Of a stretch of DNA of 13,772 nucleotides, positions 1-6,356 are shown one piece after another (within the stretch, counting starts at the first letter, position 1; the number at the start of each line of letters is the position of its first letter). The DNA comes from SHLQ01 sp964445255 (GTDB lineage: Bacteria > Actinomycetota > Acidimicrobiia > Acidimicrobiales > SHLQ01), in the NCBI GenBank assembly GCA_964445255.1, contig CAYUKM010000072.1, positions 1 to 13,772 of the forward strand. Direction: 5' to 3'. The notes below the pieces were generated by a model, which was not told where the DNA came from, did no database searches, and saw only the letters and a list, made by a program, of their open reading frames with translations. The translations under genes and the position numbers were made by a program.

Positions 1-24
1 AACCACGTACCAAGCCGTACGTAT

Positions 25-126
25 ATGAGCGACCCCCAGCCCCAGGTATTCGACCCAGCCTCTTCTGAAACTGGTCTATCGCAATGGGCCGGCGGGGACG
101 CGGTTGCGGGAATAGCGAGAGGGTGA
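25..126 (+). CDS. Possible 33-aa small ORF, doubtful
   Basis: An ATG at 25 opens 33 codons ending in TGA at 124-126, just before the P-loop gene at 146. The peptide starts MSDPQPQVFDPASSETGLSQ and resembles no family I recognise. There is no Shine-Dalgarno sequence. An A/T-rich GTATAT sits directly at the start, beside an inverted repeat (5-22). Third-base composition is mixed rather than clearly GC-biased, so coding is weakly supported. It could be a small protein, or simply promoter-proximal sequence of the next gene or of something outside the window. Confidence 0.15.
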   Translation: MSDPQPQVFDPASSETGLSQWAGGDAVAGIARG

Positions 127-131
127 GCGGG

Positions 132-137
132 TAGCGT
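132..137 (+). promoter_or_regulatory. Putative -10 element of leaderless P-loop gene
   Basis: TAGCGT ends eight bases before the ATG at 146, and no Shine-Dalgarno sequence lies at the usual distance. This spacing would put the transcript start at or next to the start codon. No good -35 is visible at 16-18 bases upstream (a TTGCGG at 104-109 is 22 bases away). The call rests mainly on the same layout recurring before other genes in the window. Confidence 0.35.
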
Positions 138-145
138 CTCCGGCT

Positions 146-772
146 ATGACTCCGGATGAGGCGGCCGCACCAGTTGTCGAACTAGTTCTCGTAACGTTGC
201 AGTCCACCGGGGCGCCGGTCTTCCTTGCCCTCGATGGGCGAAGCGGGGCTGGAAAAAGCACGCTGGCCGCGCACCTTCGACAGCGCCTGGCCGATCACGA
301 GATCGTGGCGGTCGTAATCGAAGGTGACCAGTTCTACGCCGGGGGATCGTCCGAGGCGTGGGACGGCCGCAGCGCCGAAGACAAGGTTGCCAACGCAATG
401 GATTGGCGTCGCCAACACCAACTGTTGTCCGACCTTCGAGAGCACGGACGAGCCTCATGGAGTTCTTTCGATTGGGAAGCCCCCGACTGGGACACAGAAC
501 CTGCGCCGCTGGCAGACGAACACGAGTCGCTCGCGCTCGATGGGGTGAACGTGGTGTTGCTCGAAGGCGCCTATGCCGCCCGGCCCGAGCTGCACGATTT
601 GCTCGATCTTGTCATCCTCCTAGACCCGCCGGCCGACGTCCGGCGCGAACAGCTCCTGGGTCGGGAAGGTGATGCGTATCGGGCCGACTGGGAGGGCCGC
701 TGGTCAGAAGCCGAAGACCTCTACTTCGGCCGCATCATGACCCCGGATAAGTTCGACCTGGTGATCGATTAG
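146..772 (+). CDS. P-loop NTPase, uridine-kinase-like
   Basis: A 208-residue cytoplasmic protein. The Walker A loop GRSGAGKST is at residues 31-39, after a hydrophobic beta strand (VFLALD). An EGDQFY segment follows the second strand, where uridine and related nucleoside kinases carry an acidic residue near the phosphate acceptor. VVLLEGAYAA and the strand LVILLDPP complete the kinase fold, and the C-terminus ends with YFGRIMTPDKFDLVID, a tail I associate with uridine-kinase-like proteins. It probably phosphorylates a nucleoside or other small metabolite using ATP; the substrate cannot be read from sequence. The ATG at 146 is the only reasonable start and looks leaderless. The gene stands alone and converges on the next gene, sharing four bases at the stop codons. 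Confidence 0.75.
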   Translation: MTPDEAAAPVVELVLVTLQSTGAPVFLALDGRSGAGKSTLAAHLRQRLADHEIVAVVIEGDQFYAGGSSEAWDGRSAEDKVANAMDWRRQHQLLSDLREHGRASWSSFDWEAPDWDTEPAPLADEHESLALDGVNVVLLEGAYAARPELHDLLDLVILLDPPADVRREQLLGREGDAYRADWEGRWSEAEDLYFGRIMTPDKFDLVID

Positions 773-1272
773 GCGGGCGTCGAGGATTCGGGGTTCGGGC
801 CGTCTTGGGCTGCGAGCCATTGCTTCTCCATCGCGGCCTGCGCCTCGGTTAGCGCTGCGTCGTACTCGGCCCAACTAACGAGGATTGGAACCTCGGCTGC
901 TTCTGATGGAGGTAGCTGGCCGAGGAGAACAGGGCCAACTTCAACAAGGTAGGGGAGCGCCTGGAGTTGTTCGGTTGAGGTCGAGACTCCCAATCCGTCG
1001 AGGATCGTCACCAGACGGGCCCAATCATGGTTGTCCGGTTCCATAAACCCATCTGGGAGCAGTGTGTTGTAGATCCCGTTGAGGATTGATTTGATCGATT
1101 CGGGGTGACGGCCCGACGAGCTGAAACCTCGATCGGAATGAAGAATGAGCCGCTCGCCATCGGTGAGCTCCGCGAACTCCACGACGGAGCAACCCAGGCC
1201 AGGCCCTAGCTCGCAAACGGCCCCAAGCCGTTCGAGCCCTATCTCGAGATTCGAGTCAATCCCTTCCCTCAT
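769..1272 (-). CDS. Hypothetical protein, conserved-looking
   Basis: A minus-strand gene of 167 codons from ATG at 1272, or 169 from the in-frame GTG at 1278. I prefer ATG because TAGGGT (1279-1284, minus strand) lies six bases before it, the leaderless spacing seen elsewhere here. The protein is acidic and soluble, with no signal peptide, membrane segment or catalytic motif I can identify. It contains a TDGERLILHSDRGF segment and a later ARLVTILDGLGV / QALPYLVEV segment, the look of a small alpha/beta domain, and ends in a disordered-looking tail (PNPESSTPA). I vaguely recall similar hypothetical proteins in other actinobacteria but cannot name a family. Its TAA (769-771 complement) interlocks with the TAG of the gene at 146-772. 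Confidence 0.6.
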   Translation of the reverse strand: MREGIDSNLEIGLERLGAVCELGPGLGCSVVEFAELTDGERLILHSDRGFSSSGRHPESIKSILNGIYNTLLPDGFMEPDNHDWARLVTILDGLGVSTSTEQLQALPYLVEVGPVLLGQLPPSEAAEVPILVSWAEYDAALTEAQAAMEKQWLAAQDGPNPESSTPA

Positions 1273-1278
1273 GGTCAC

Positions 1279-1284
1279 ACCCTA
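1279..1284 (-). promoter_or_regulatory. Putative -10 element of minus-strand hypothetical gene
   Basis: Read on the minus strand this is TAGGGT, six bases before the ATG at 1272. There is no Shine-Dalgarno sequence and no clear -35. It faces away from rmuC, so 1273-1364 would be a compact divergent promoter region. Confidence 0.3.
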
Positions 1285-1351
1285 AGTCAGGGCTTGCCGC
1301 AGGAGTGCGGCGACGAGGACGGAGGGAGAACAGCCTGTCACACCCCATCTC

Positions 1352-1357
1352 TACTAT
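1352..1357 (+). promoter_or_regulatory. Putative -10 element of leaderless rmuC
   Basis: TACTAT matches the TATAAT consensus at four of six positions and ends seven bases before the ATG at 1365. No Shine-Dalgarno sequence precedes that ATG. The -35 region is not recognisable. The element supports starting rmuC at 1365 rather than at the upstream GTG (1305), which would be untranscribed if this is the promoter. Confidence 0.4.
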
Positions 1358-1364
1358 TTCCCAC

Positions 1365-2798
1365 ATGGATCAACTTGCACTTCTCCTCATCTTGTTCTTC
1401 GCCATGGCGATCGGGTTCGTCGCCCTATATCTGTTGCTGCGAAAGGCCTCGGCCGAGCACGCCGCCAAGAGCAGTGAACAGGCCATCACCGCTGCGGTTC
1501 GCGCCACCCTCGCTGAGCGAGGTGCCACCGCCGAAGCTGTCGGTCGGGAGCGTGAAGCTACAGTCGCTACAGCAGTCGCTCGTGCGGTCGAGGTAGCCGA
1601 CGAAAAGCTCAACGCGCGTATGCGTGAAGGCACTGAACAACTCGATGCTCGCCTGCGTGCCGGTACCGAGCAGCTCGACGCCCGTTTCCAAAAGGGTGCC
1701 GAGAAGCTCGACGCCAATATGAAGCTCGGCCACCAAAAATACGACTCCAGCGCGTCGACTATCGAGAAAGCACACCTTGAGATGCGCCGAGAGCTCAAGC
1801 GCATGGAGAAGATGATGGCCGACCTCCAAGAAAAGAACGCCGGTCAGCACGGTGCCGTCGAACAGCAACTCGCCGAGGCAGCGAAGGTCACCGCGCAACT
1901 GCAGCAAACCACCGGCAGCCTACGAGACGCACTCGGTTCATCTCAGAAGCGAGGGCACTGGGGTGAACGTATGGCCGAAGACGTGCTTCGGGCGGCGGGC
2001 ATGAAGAAGGGCATCAACTATCGGGTGCAAAGCGGCATCGAATCCGGTGGGCGGCCCGACATCAGCTTCCATATGCCGAAGGACATGTTGCTGCACATGG
2101 ACGTGAAGTTCCCCGCCGACAACTTCTTGGCCTTCCTCGAGGCCGAGCCGGGTTCCGCCGACGCCGAAACCGCGCGCAAGCGGTTCATCAAAGACTCTCG
2201 CAATCGGGTCAAGGAGCTGGCCGACCGCAAGTACCACGAGGAGCAAGACTCGGTCGACACTGTGGTCTTGTTCATCCCGAACGAGAACATCTTCACCTTC
2301 ATCCAGGAAAACGCGCCCGAACTCATGGATGAGGCGATGCACAAAAAGATCGTGCTCTGCGGCCCAAGTACCGTGATCGCCGTGCTCCAGGTAGTGCGCC
2401 AAGCCGTCGACAGCTTCATGCTCGAACGCCGAAGCAACGAGATCATGGAATGCCTGGTGGGATTCAAGAAGGAATGGGAGAAGTTCTCCGACCAGATCGA
2501 CAAGCACGGCAAGCAGCTCAACACCGCGTTGAACTCGTTCAACGAACTCGCCGGAGCTCGCACCAATCAGCTCGGTCGCCAAGTTCGCAAGATCGACGAG
2601 CTACAAGCGGCGCCCGTGACCATGAACGGCGCCATGGGTGGCGGTCGTGCTGGCTCGACCGCCGGCCCAATTGAGGCGATCGAAGCAGTAGAGGTCGCCA
2701 GCGCGGAGGTCATCGACCAAGCAGAATCCAGCCAGCCGGCCGACCAGGAACCTGCCCAAGAGCTGTGGCCACCACTGCGAGAAGTTACGAGCGCTTAA
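1365..2798 (+). CDS. rmuC: RmuC family protein (DNA recombination)
   Basis: A 477-residue membrane-anchored RmuC homologue. E. coli RmuC limits certain recombination events such as inversions at short inverted repeats; its biochemical activity is unsettled. Residues about 4-27 form one N-terminal transmembrane helix (LALLLILFFAMAIGF), followed by a long Ala/Glu/Lys/Arg-rich coiled coil to about 190, including an 11-residue repeat. The RmuC domain then runs from about 200 to 400, with HWGERMAEDVLRAAGM and the nuclease-like core R230-P-D232 ... D246-V-K248 (a PD-(D/E)xK arrangement). The C-terminal 60 residues are Ala/Glu-rich and probably disordered. The frame is open back to a GTG at 1305, but that would put 20 basic/polar residues before the membrane helix, and the leaderless -10 favours 1365. 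It lies divergent from the hypothetical gene and 72 bases before metG. Confidence 0.9.
   Translation: MDQLALLLILFFAMAIGFVALYLLLRKASAEHAAKSSEQAITAAVRATLAERGATAEAVGREREATVATAVARAVEVADEKLNARMREGTEQLDARLRAGTEQLDARFQKGAEKLDANMKLGHQKYDSSASTIEKAHLEMRRELKRMEKMMADLQEKNAGQHGAVEQQLAEAAKVTAQLQQTTGSLRDALGSSQKRGHWGERMAEDVLRAAGMKKGINYRVQSGIESGGRPDISFHMPKDMLLHMDVKFPADNFLAFLEAEPGSADAETARKRFIKDSRNRVKELADRKYHEEQDSVDTVVLFIPNENIFTFIQENAPELMDEAMHKKIVLCGPSTVIAVLQVVRQAVDSFMLERRSNEIMECLVGFKKEWEKFSDQIDKHGKQLNTALNSFNELAGARTNQLGRQVRKIDELQAAPVTMNGAMGGGRAGSTAGPIEAIEAVEVASAEVIDQAESSQPADQEPAQELWPPLREVTSA
1602..1748 (+). repeat. In-frame 33-bp (11-residue) repeat within rmuC
   Basis: Four consecutive 33-bp units (1602-1634, 1635-1667, 1668-1700, 1701-1733) plus a partial fifth encode the pattern E-(K/Q)-L-(N/D)-A-(R/N)-x-(R/Q/K)-x-G-x. 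An 11-residue period is the hendecad periodicity of some coiled coils and amphipathic helices. The DNA copies have diverged while the protein pattern is kept, which suggests selection on the helix. Confidence 0.75.
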
Positions 2799-2857
2799 TC
2801 CTGGTACCTGCATCGCGCCCGATGCCAGTTGCTGCCGTCACTCGTCTTGCAGAGCCG

Positions 2858-2863
2858 TAAGCT
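2858..2863 (+). promoter_or_regulatory. Putative -10 element of leaderless metG
   Basis: TAAGCT ends seven bases before the GTG at 2871. The bases between (tggcgag) contain only a poor Shine-Dalgarno candidate. The spacing matches the elements before rmuC and the P-loop gene. No convincing -35 is present. Confidence 0.3.
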
Positions 2864-2870
2864 TGGCGAG

Positions 2871-4400
2871 GTGAGCTCGTACTACATCACCACGCCGATC
2901 TACTACGTCAACGACGCACCACACATCGGTCACGCCTACACCACCGTCAATGCTGATGCGTTCGCCCGCTGGCATCGCCTCTTGGGCGACGACACCATGA
3001 TGCTTACCGGCACCGACGAGCACGGTCTCAAGATCCAACGGTCCGCCGAGGCCAACGGCGTCAGCCCGCAAGAGCAGGTCGACTCGACAAGCATCTTGTT
3101 CCGTGAAGCCGCCGCGTTGCTGCAGGTCGCCAACGACGATTTCATCCGCACGACCGAGCCACGGCATCACGCAGCGGTTCAGGCGTTGATGCAGAAGGTG
3201 TACGACAACGGCTACATCTACACCGACACCTATGAAGGGCTCTACTGCGTTGGCTGCGAGGCCTACTACGCAGAAGATGAACTCGACGACGGCAACTGCC
3301 CGACGCACGACCGCCCCGCCGAGCACATGGTGGAAGAGAACTACTTCTTCAAGCTCAGCGCGTTCGCCGATCAGCTACTCGACTATTTCGAGAACACCCC
3401 CGGTGTTGTTCAGCCCGATGGCTACCGAAACGAAGTGCTCGGCTTGCTTCGCCAAGAGCTGCGAGATGTCAGCATCTCTCGCTCGTCGATCGACTGGGGC
3501 ATTCCGGTGCCATGGGACGACAAGCACGTGTTCTACGTCTGGTACGACGCGCTGATCAACTACGCCACCGCCGCTGGGTACGGCAGCGACGACGAGAAGT
3601 TCGCAAAGTACTGGCCCAACGTGGTGCACATCATTGGTAAGGACATCATCCGCTTCCATTGCGTGTTCTGGCCCGCAATGCTGCTCGCAGCGGGCGTCAC
3701 CGACCTACCTCACTACTACGTGCATGGATGGCTGCTGATCGGTGGCGAGAAGATGAGCAAGTCGAAGCTCAACTCAATTTCGCCGAAGCAGCTCATCGAA
3801 GGCGATGAGGAGGCTGGCTACAGCGCATTTGGGGTCGACGGCTTCCGCTATCACTTCTTGCGAGACCCAGCCTTCGGTCCCGACGGCGACTTCAGCTACG
3901 AACAGATGATCAGCCGCTACAACACCGACCTTGCGAACCAGTTCGGCAACCTCGTGCAACGCGTGATCACCGTGGCCGGCAAGAAGTGCGGCGACATATC
4001 GCCTGCGCCATCTGCGGAATCGCCGCTGGCAGCCGAGGCGGCAACGGCGCTTACCGACACCACCGCAGCGTGGGCTCGCGCGCAACCACCGATCGCCCTC
4101 GATGCCACATGGCGCCTCATCCGTGAAACCAATGAGTACTTGGCCGCCAACGAGCCATGGAAGATGGACCCAGGCCCTGAGGTCGACACCGTGATGGGCG
4201 ACGCGCTCGAAGCGATCCGCATCGTGTCGATCCTCGCATCACCTGCCATACCCAACGCCGCACAAGCCGCATGGGAACGCATTGGCCTCGACGGACAGAT
4301 CACCGATCAACGGCTGCCCGATGCCGCGAGCTGGGGGCAGTACCCGGGTGGGCTCACGCTCAGCGCTGGCGATCCGCTCTTCCCTCGGCTCAAGGGATAG
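2871..4400 (+). CDS. metG: Methionyl-tRNA synthetase
   Basis: A 509-residue class I aminoacyl-tRNA synthetase that charges tRNA-Met and initiator tRNA with methionine. The catalytic Rossmann fold begins at the N-terminus, with the HIGH signature at 18-21 and the second signature KMSKS at 294-298. A single zinc knuckle with putative ligands C126, C129, C143 and H146 lies in the connective insertion, as in short MetRS forms. A helical anticodon-binding domain fills the C-terminus (NTDLANQFGNLVQR onward). There is no C-terminal tRNA-binding (Trbp111-like) extension, consistent with the short length. The frame extends to a TTG at 2829, but GTG at 2871 puts the conserved YYITTPIYYVN right at the N-terminus and is preferred. 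tatD follows after 17 bases, the mycobacterial arrangement. Confidence 0.96.
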   Translation: MSSYYITTPIYYVNDAPHIGHAYTTVNADAFARWHRLLGDDTMMLTGTDEHGLKIQRSAEANGVSPQEQVDSTSILFREAAALLQVANDDFIRTTEPRHHAAVQALMQKVYDNGYIYTDTYEGLYCVGCEAYYAEDELDDGNCPTHDRPAEHMVEENYFFKLSAFADQLLDYFENTPGVVQPDGYRNEVLGLLRQELRDVSISRSSIDWGIPVPWDDKHVFYVWYDALINYATAAGYGSDDEKFAKYWPNVVHIIGKDIIRFHCVFWPAMLLAAGVTDLPHYYVHGWLLIGGEKMSKSKLNSISPKQLIEGDEEAGYSAFGVDGFRYHFLRDPAFGPDGDFSYEQMISRYNTDLANQFGNLVQRVITVAGKKCGDISPAPSAESPLAAEAATALTDTTAAWARAQPPIALDATWRLIRETNEYLAANEPWKMDPGPEVDTVMGDALEAIRIVSILASPAIPNAAQAAWERIGLDGQITDQRLPDAASWGQYPGGLTLSAGDPLFPRLKG

Positions 4401-4417
4401 GGGCAGGGAGCGCCGTC

Positions 4418-5188
4418 GTGTCTAGCGAAGCTGAATCTCTTGTCTGGATCGACAACCATTGCCACATCCCTCCGGGAGAGGACGGCGACGTGTGGGTCAA
4501 CGCCGCGCACGACGCGGGCGTTCAACAGATGGTCACGGTCGGTGTTACCCGCGAACGCTCGGCCGAGGCGATCGCGGTGGCAGCTCGACACCAACACGTC
4601 TACGCCACGGTGGGAGTCCACCCCCATGACGCGAAGGACGGCATGGACGGCATCGCCGAACTCCTCGACGAACCCAAAGTGGTGGCCATTGGCGAAGCGG
4701 GACTCGACTACCACTACGACCATTCGCCCCGTGACATCCAAAAGGACGTCTTCGCAGCGCACATCGCGCTGGCCCACGAACGGAACCTCCCGTTGGTCAT
4801 CCATACCCGAGACGCGTGGGACGACACGTTTGAGATCCTCGACGCCGAGGGTGTACCGGAGCGAACGGTCTTTCATTGCTTTACCGGGGGAGTAGCGGAG
4901 GCTGAGAAAGGTCTTGAACGCGGCGTCATCATTTCGGTGAGCGGCATCGTGACGTTCAAGAACGCCCAAGATCTCCGAGACGCAGTCCAACGAACTCCGC
5001 TAGATCGCCTCATGGTCGAGACCGACTCGCCGTATCTCGCACCGGTGCCTCATCGCGGCAAGAAGAACCAGCCAGCCAATGTGGTTCACGTAGGCCGTGC
5101 AGTAGCTGAGTTGCAGGGTGTTTCTGATGAAGCAGTCGCCGAGGCGACGGTCGCACGGGCTCGCGCCTTCTACGATTTGCCCGAATAG
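4418..5188 (+). CDS. tatD: TatD family metal-dependent hydrolase/DNase
   Basis: A 256-residue TIM-barrel metallo-hydrolase of the TatD family. Characterised members are Mg-dependent 3'-5' exonucleases or DNases linked to DNA repair and to nucleic-acid turnover after oxidative damage. Visible metal-ligand motifs are H14-x-H16 (DNHCH), E93 in GEAGLDYHYD, H129 in VIHTRD, H153 in FHCFTGG and D203 in VETDSPYLAPVPHRG, so the active site looks complete. The open frame reaches back to 4271 inside metG, but GTG at 4418 has GGGAG (4406-4410) seven bases upstream and starts next to the first conserved motif. The 17-base gap to metG argues for co-transcription. A hairpin follows the stop codon. Confidence 0.93.
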   Translation: MSSEAESLVWIDNHCHIPPGEDGDVWVNAAHDAGVQQMVTVGVTRERSAEAIAVAARHQHVYATVGVHPHDAKDGMDGIAELLDEPKVVAIGEAGLDYHYDHSPRDIQKDVFAAHIALAHERNLPLVIHTRDAWDDTFEILDAEGVPERTVFHCFTGGVAEAEKGLERGVIISVSGIVTFKNAQDLRDAVQRTPLDRLMVETDSPYLAPVPHRGKKNQPANVVHVGRAVAELQGVSDEAVAEATVARARAFYDLPE

Positions 5189-5200
5189 TCGCCGGAGCAC

Positions 5201-5218
5201 CGCGCGAGGGTTCGCGCG
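5201..5218 (+). terminator. Hairpin after tatD, possible terminator
   Basis: CGCGCGA (5201-5207) and TCGCGCG (5212-5218) form a perfect seven-base-pair GC-rich stem with loop GGGT, 12 bases after the tatD stop. No U-tract follows (next bases ctctgtgg), so this would be a U-less terminator, a pause or an mRNA 3'-end stabiliser. It separates the metG-tatD unit from the rpf promoter. Confidence 0.45.
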
Positions 5219-5245
5219 CTCTGTGGTGATCTGCTGCTACTCAGG

Positions 5246-5274
5246 TTGCAAGGTTGTAATCCGTTACCTAGCAT
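5246..5274 (+). promoter_or_regulatory. Putative sigma-A-type promoter of rpf
   Basis: TTGCAA (5246-5251) and TAGCAT (5269-5274) are separated by exactly 17 bases, matching the -35/-10 consensus at four of six positions each (TTGACA, TATAAT). The predicted start near 5281 would give a leader of about 40-60 bases. This is the best two-part promoter in the window and stands in locally A/T-richer sequence. Confidence 0.55.
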
Positions 5275-5319
5275 TTTCAATCGCGTGGAGGGGCTGATCC
5301 TTTTCTGCGCACGTACAGG

Positions 5320-6285
5320 TTGGCCAGTAAGGGGACCGGAGTCCTGAATACACCCAAGGTTAAAGAGCGCTGGCGAGTCGTGTTGGCGGTCCTCGTCGCG
5401 GCATTGGCCGTTCCGTTTCTGGTCTTAAACGCCGCCGATTCGGCCGAAGGCGTTGAGACGACCGCGGGCCAGATCGAACAGGTAGAGGACGTCTCCTCTG
5501 CTGAGGAAGGGGCTGCTGACGCATCAGAGACAGCGGCTGGCGCACCGGTCGAGGTCGTAGTGACTGAACAAGAGGTCGCGCCTGACGTCGAGCGTTTGTC
5601 CGCTCAGGCGTCTACATGGGCGATTGCTCGGGCCGAAGCTGTTGCAGACGGGTTGGTTCAGATCGAAACATCGCTGCCGCCGTCGGAGACCGACCTTTCA
5701 CTCCTTCCACAGGTCAGCGTTCCAACCACCGAGGCTCCAGAACCTGAACCCGAGGCCACGACAACCACCACCGAGGCCCCCGCCGAAGAAGCTCCCGCTG
5801 AGGGGGAGGGCGAACGCGAAGCAGTAGTCGGTGGTGAAGGCGAAGGAACCGCTGGTGAAGCTGATGCTGAAGCAGAGGCAGAGGCACCTGTCGTGGAGGA
5901 GCCCGAGGAAACCCCTGAAGAAGAGCCCGCGGCTCCAGCCGAAGATCCAGTTGACCAGCAGCTTGTGGGTCCGCCCCCAGCTCCAGCCCAAGTCAACGGC
6001 CGAGTTCCACCACCTCCAGGCGGCCCAACCGCCGAGCAGTGGGACGCATTGCGTCTCTGTGAATCGACCCACAACTACGGCGCCATCAGTCCATCGGGCC
6101 TTTACCGCGGCGCCTACCAGTTCTCCCAGCAAACCTGGGACTGGGTGGCAGGCATCCACTTTGAGTTCCTGGTGGGCCTCGATCCCGCTGAAGCCCCACC
6201 GGGTTGGCAAGACGTGATGGCCTACACCCTCTTCGCCATGCGCGGCTGGGATCAGTGGCCGGTGTGCGGCACCAACCTGCTGTAG
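5320..6285 (+). CDS. rpf: Resuscitation-promoting factor, lytic transglycosylase
   Basis: A 321-residue exported protein. Residues about 18-38 form a hydrophobic segment after a basic stretch (KVKERWRVV), acting as signal peptide or membrane anchor. Residues about 40-235 are a low-complexity Glu/Ala/Pro/Thr spacer with no folded domain I recognise. The C-terminal Rpf domain starts at W241: WDALRLCEST holds the catalytic glutamate E248, and C247 and C316 fit the conserved disulfide pair. Rpf domains cleave peptidoglycan glycan strands and wake dormant actinobacterial cells. The position between tatD and ksgA is that of mycobacterial rpfB, but the DUF348 and G5 modules of RpfB are absent. The start is uncertain: TTG at 5320 has no Shine-Dalgarno sequence, while AAGGGGA (5329-5335) sits eight bases before an in-frame CTG at 5344. 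Confidence 0.9.
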   Translation: MASKGTGVLNTPKVKERWRVVLAVLVAALAVPFLVLNAADSAEGVETTAGQIEQVEDVSSAEEGAADASETAAGAPVEVVVTEQEVAPDVERLSAQASTWAIARAEAVADGLVQIETSLPPSETDLSLLPQVSVPTTEAPEPEPEATTTTTEAPAEEAPAEGEGEREAVVGGEGEGTAGEADAEAEAEAPVVEEPEETPEEEPAAPAEDPVDQQLVGPPPAPAQVNGRVPPPPGGPTAEQWDALRLCESTHNYGAISPSGLYRGAYQFSQQTWDWVAGIHFEFLVGLDPAEAPPGWQDVMAYTLFAMRGWDQWPVCGTNLL

Positions 6286-6340
6286 CACTGAGACACCAAC
6301 CATCCGCAGTCCCTTGGCCTAGCGGCATCCGCATCGGCGC

Positions 6341-6356
6341 GGGCCTGTAGCTCAGT
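6341..6356 (+). other. tRNA 5'-end-like fragment at ksgA start
   Basis: GGGCCTGTAGCTCAGT equals the acceptor 5' strand plus the beginning of the D arm of bacterial tRNA-Ile genes as I remember them (B. subtilis tRNA-Ile begins GGGCCTGTAGCTCAGC). The rest of a tRNA does not follow; the sequence runs straight into the GTG of ksgA at 6355. It may be a remnant of a lost tRNA gene or of integration at one, or a coincidence. Confidence 0.3.

Noticed and set aside
1305..1364. N-terminal extension of RmuC from GTG 1305
   Set aside because: It adds a polar/basic stretch before the membrane helix, has no ribosome site, and lies upstream of the likely leaderless promoter.
1602..1748. CRISPR-like regular repeats
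   Set aside because: The 33-bp periodicity is in frame, diverged at DNA level and inside the RmuC coiled coil, with no spacers.
1938..2582. Minus-strand ORFs inside rmuC (also 2018-2566)
   Set aside because: They lie antisense to the conserved RmuC domain; high GC produces such frames by default.
4307..4990. Minus-strand ORF across the metG-tatD junction
   Set aside because: Both plus-strand genes have complete motif sets there; the reverse frame is a shadow.
5189..5319. Cyclic-di-AMP (ydaO/yuaA) riboswitch upstream of rpf, as in many actinobacteria
   Set aside because: The gap is too short and I could not find the conserved ydaO sequence blocks; only a simple hairpin and a promoter are visible.
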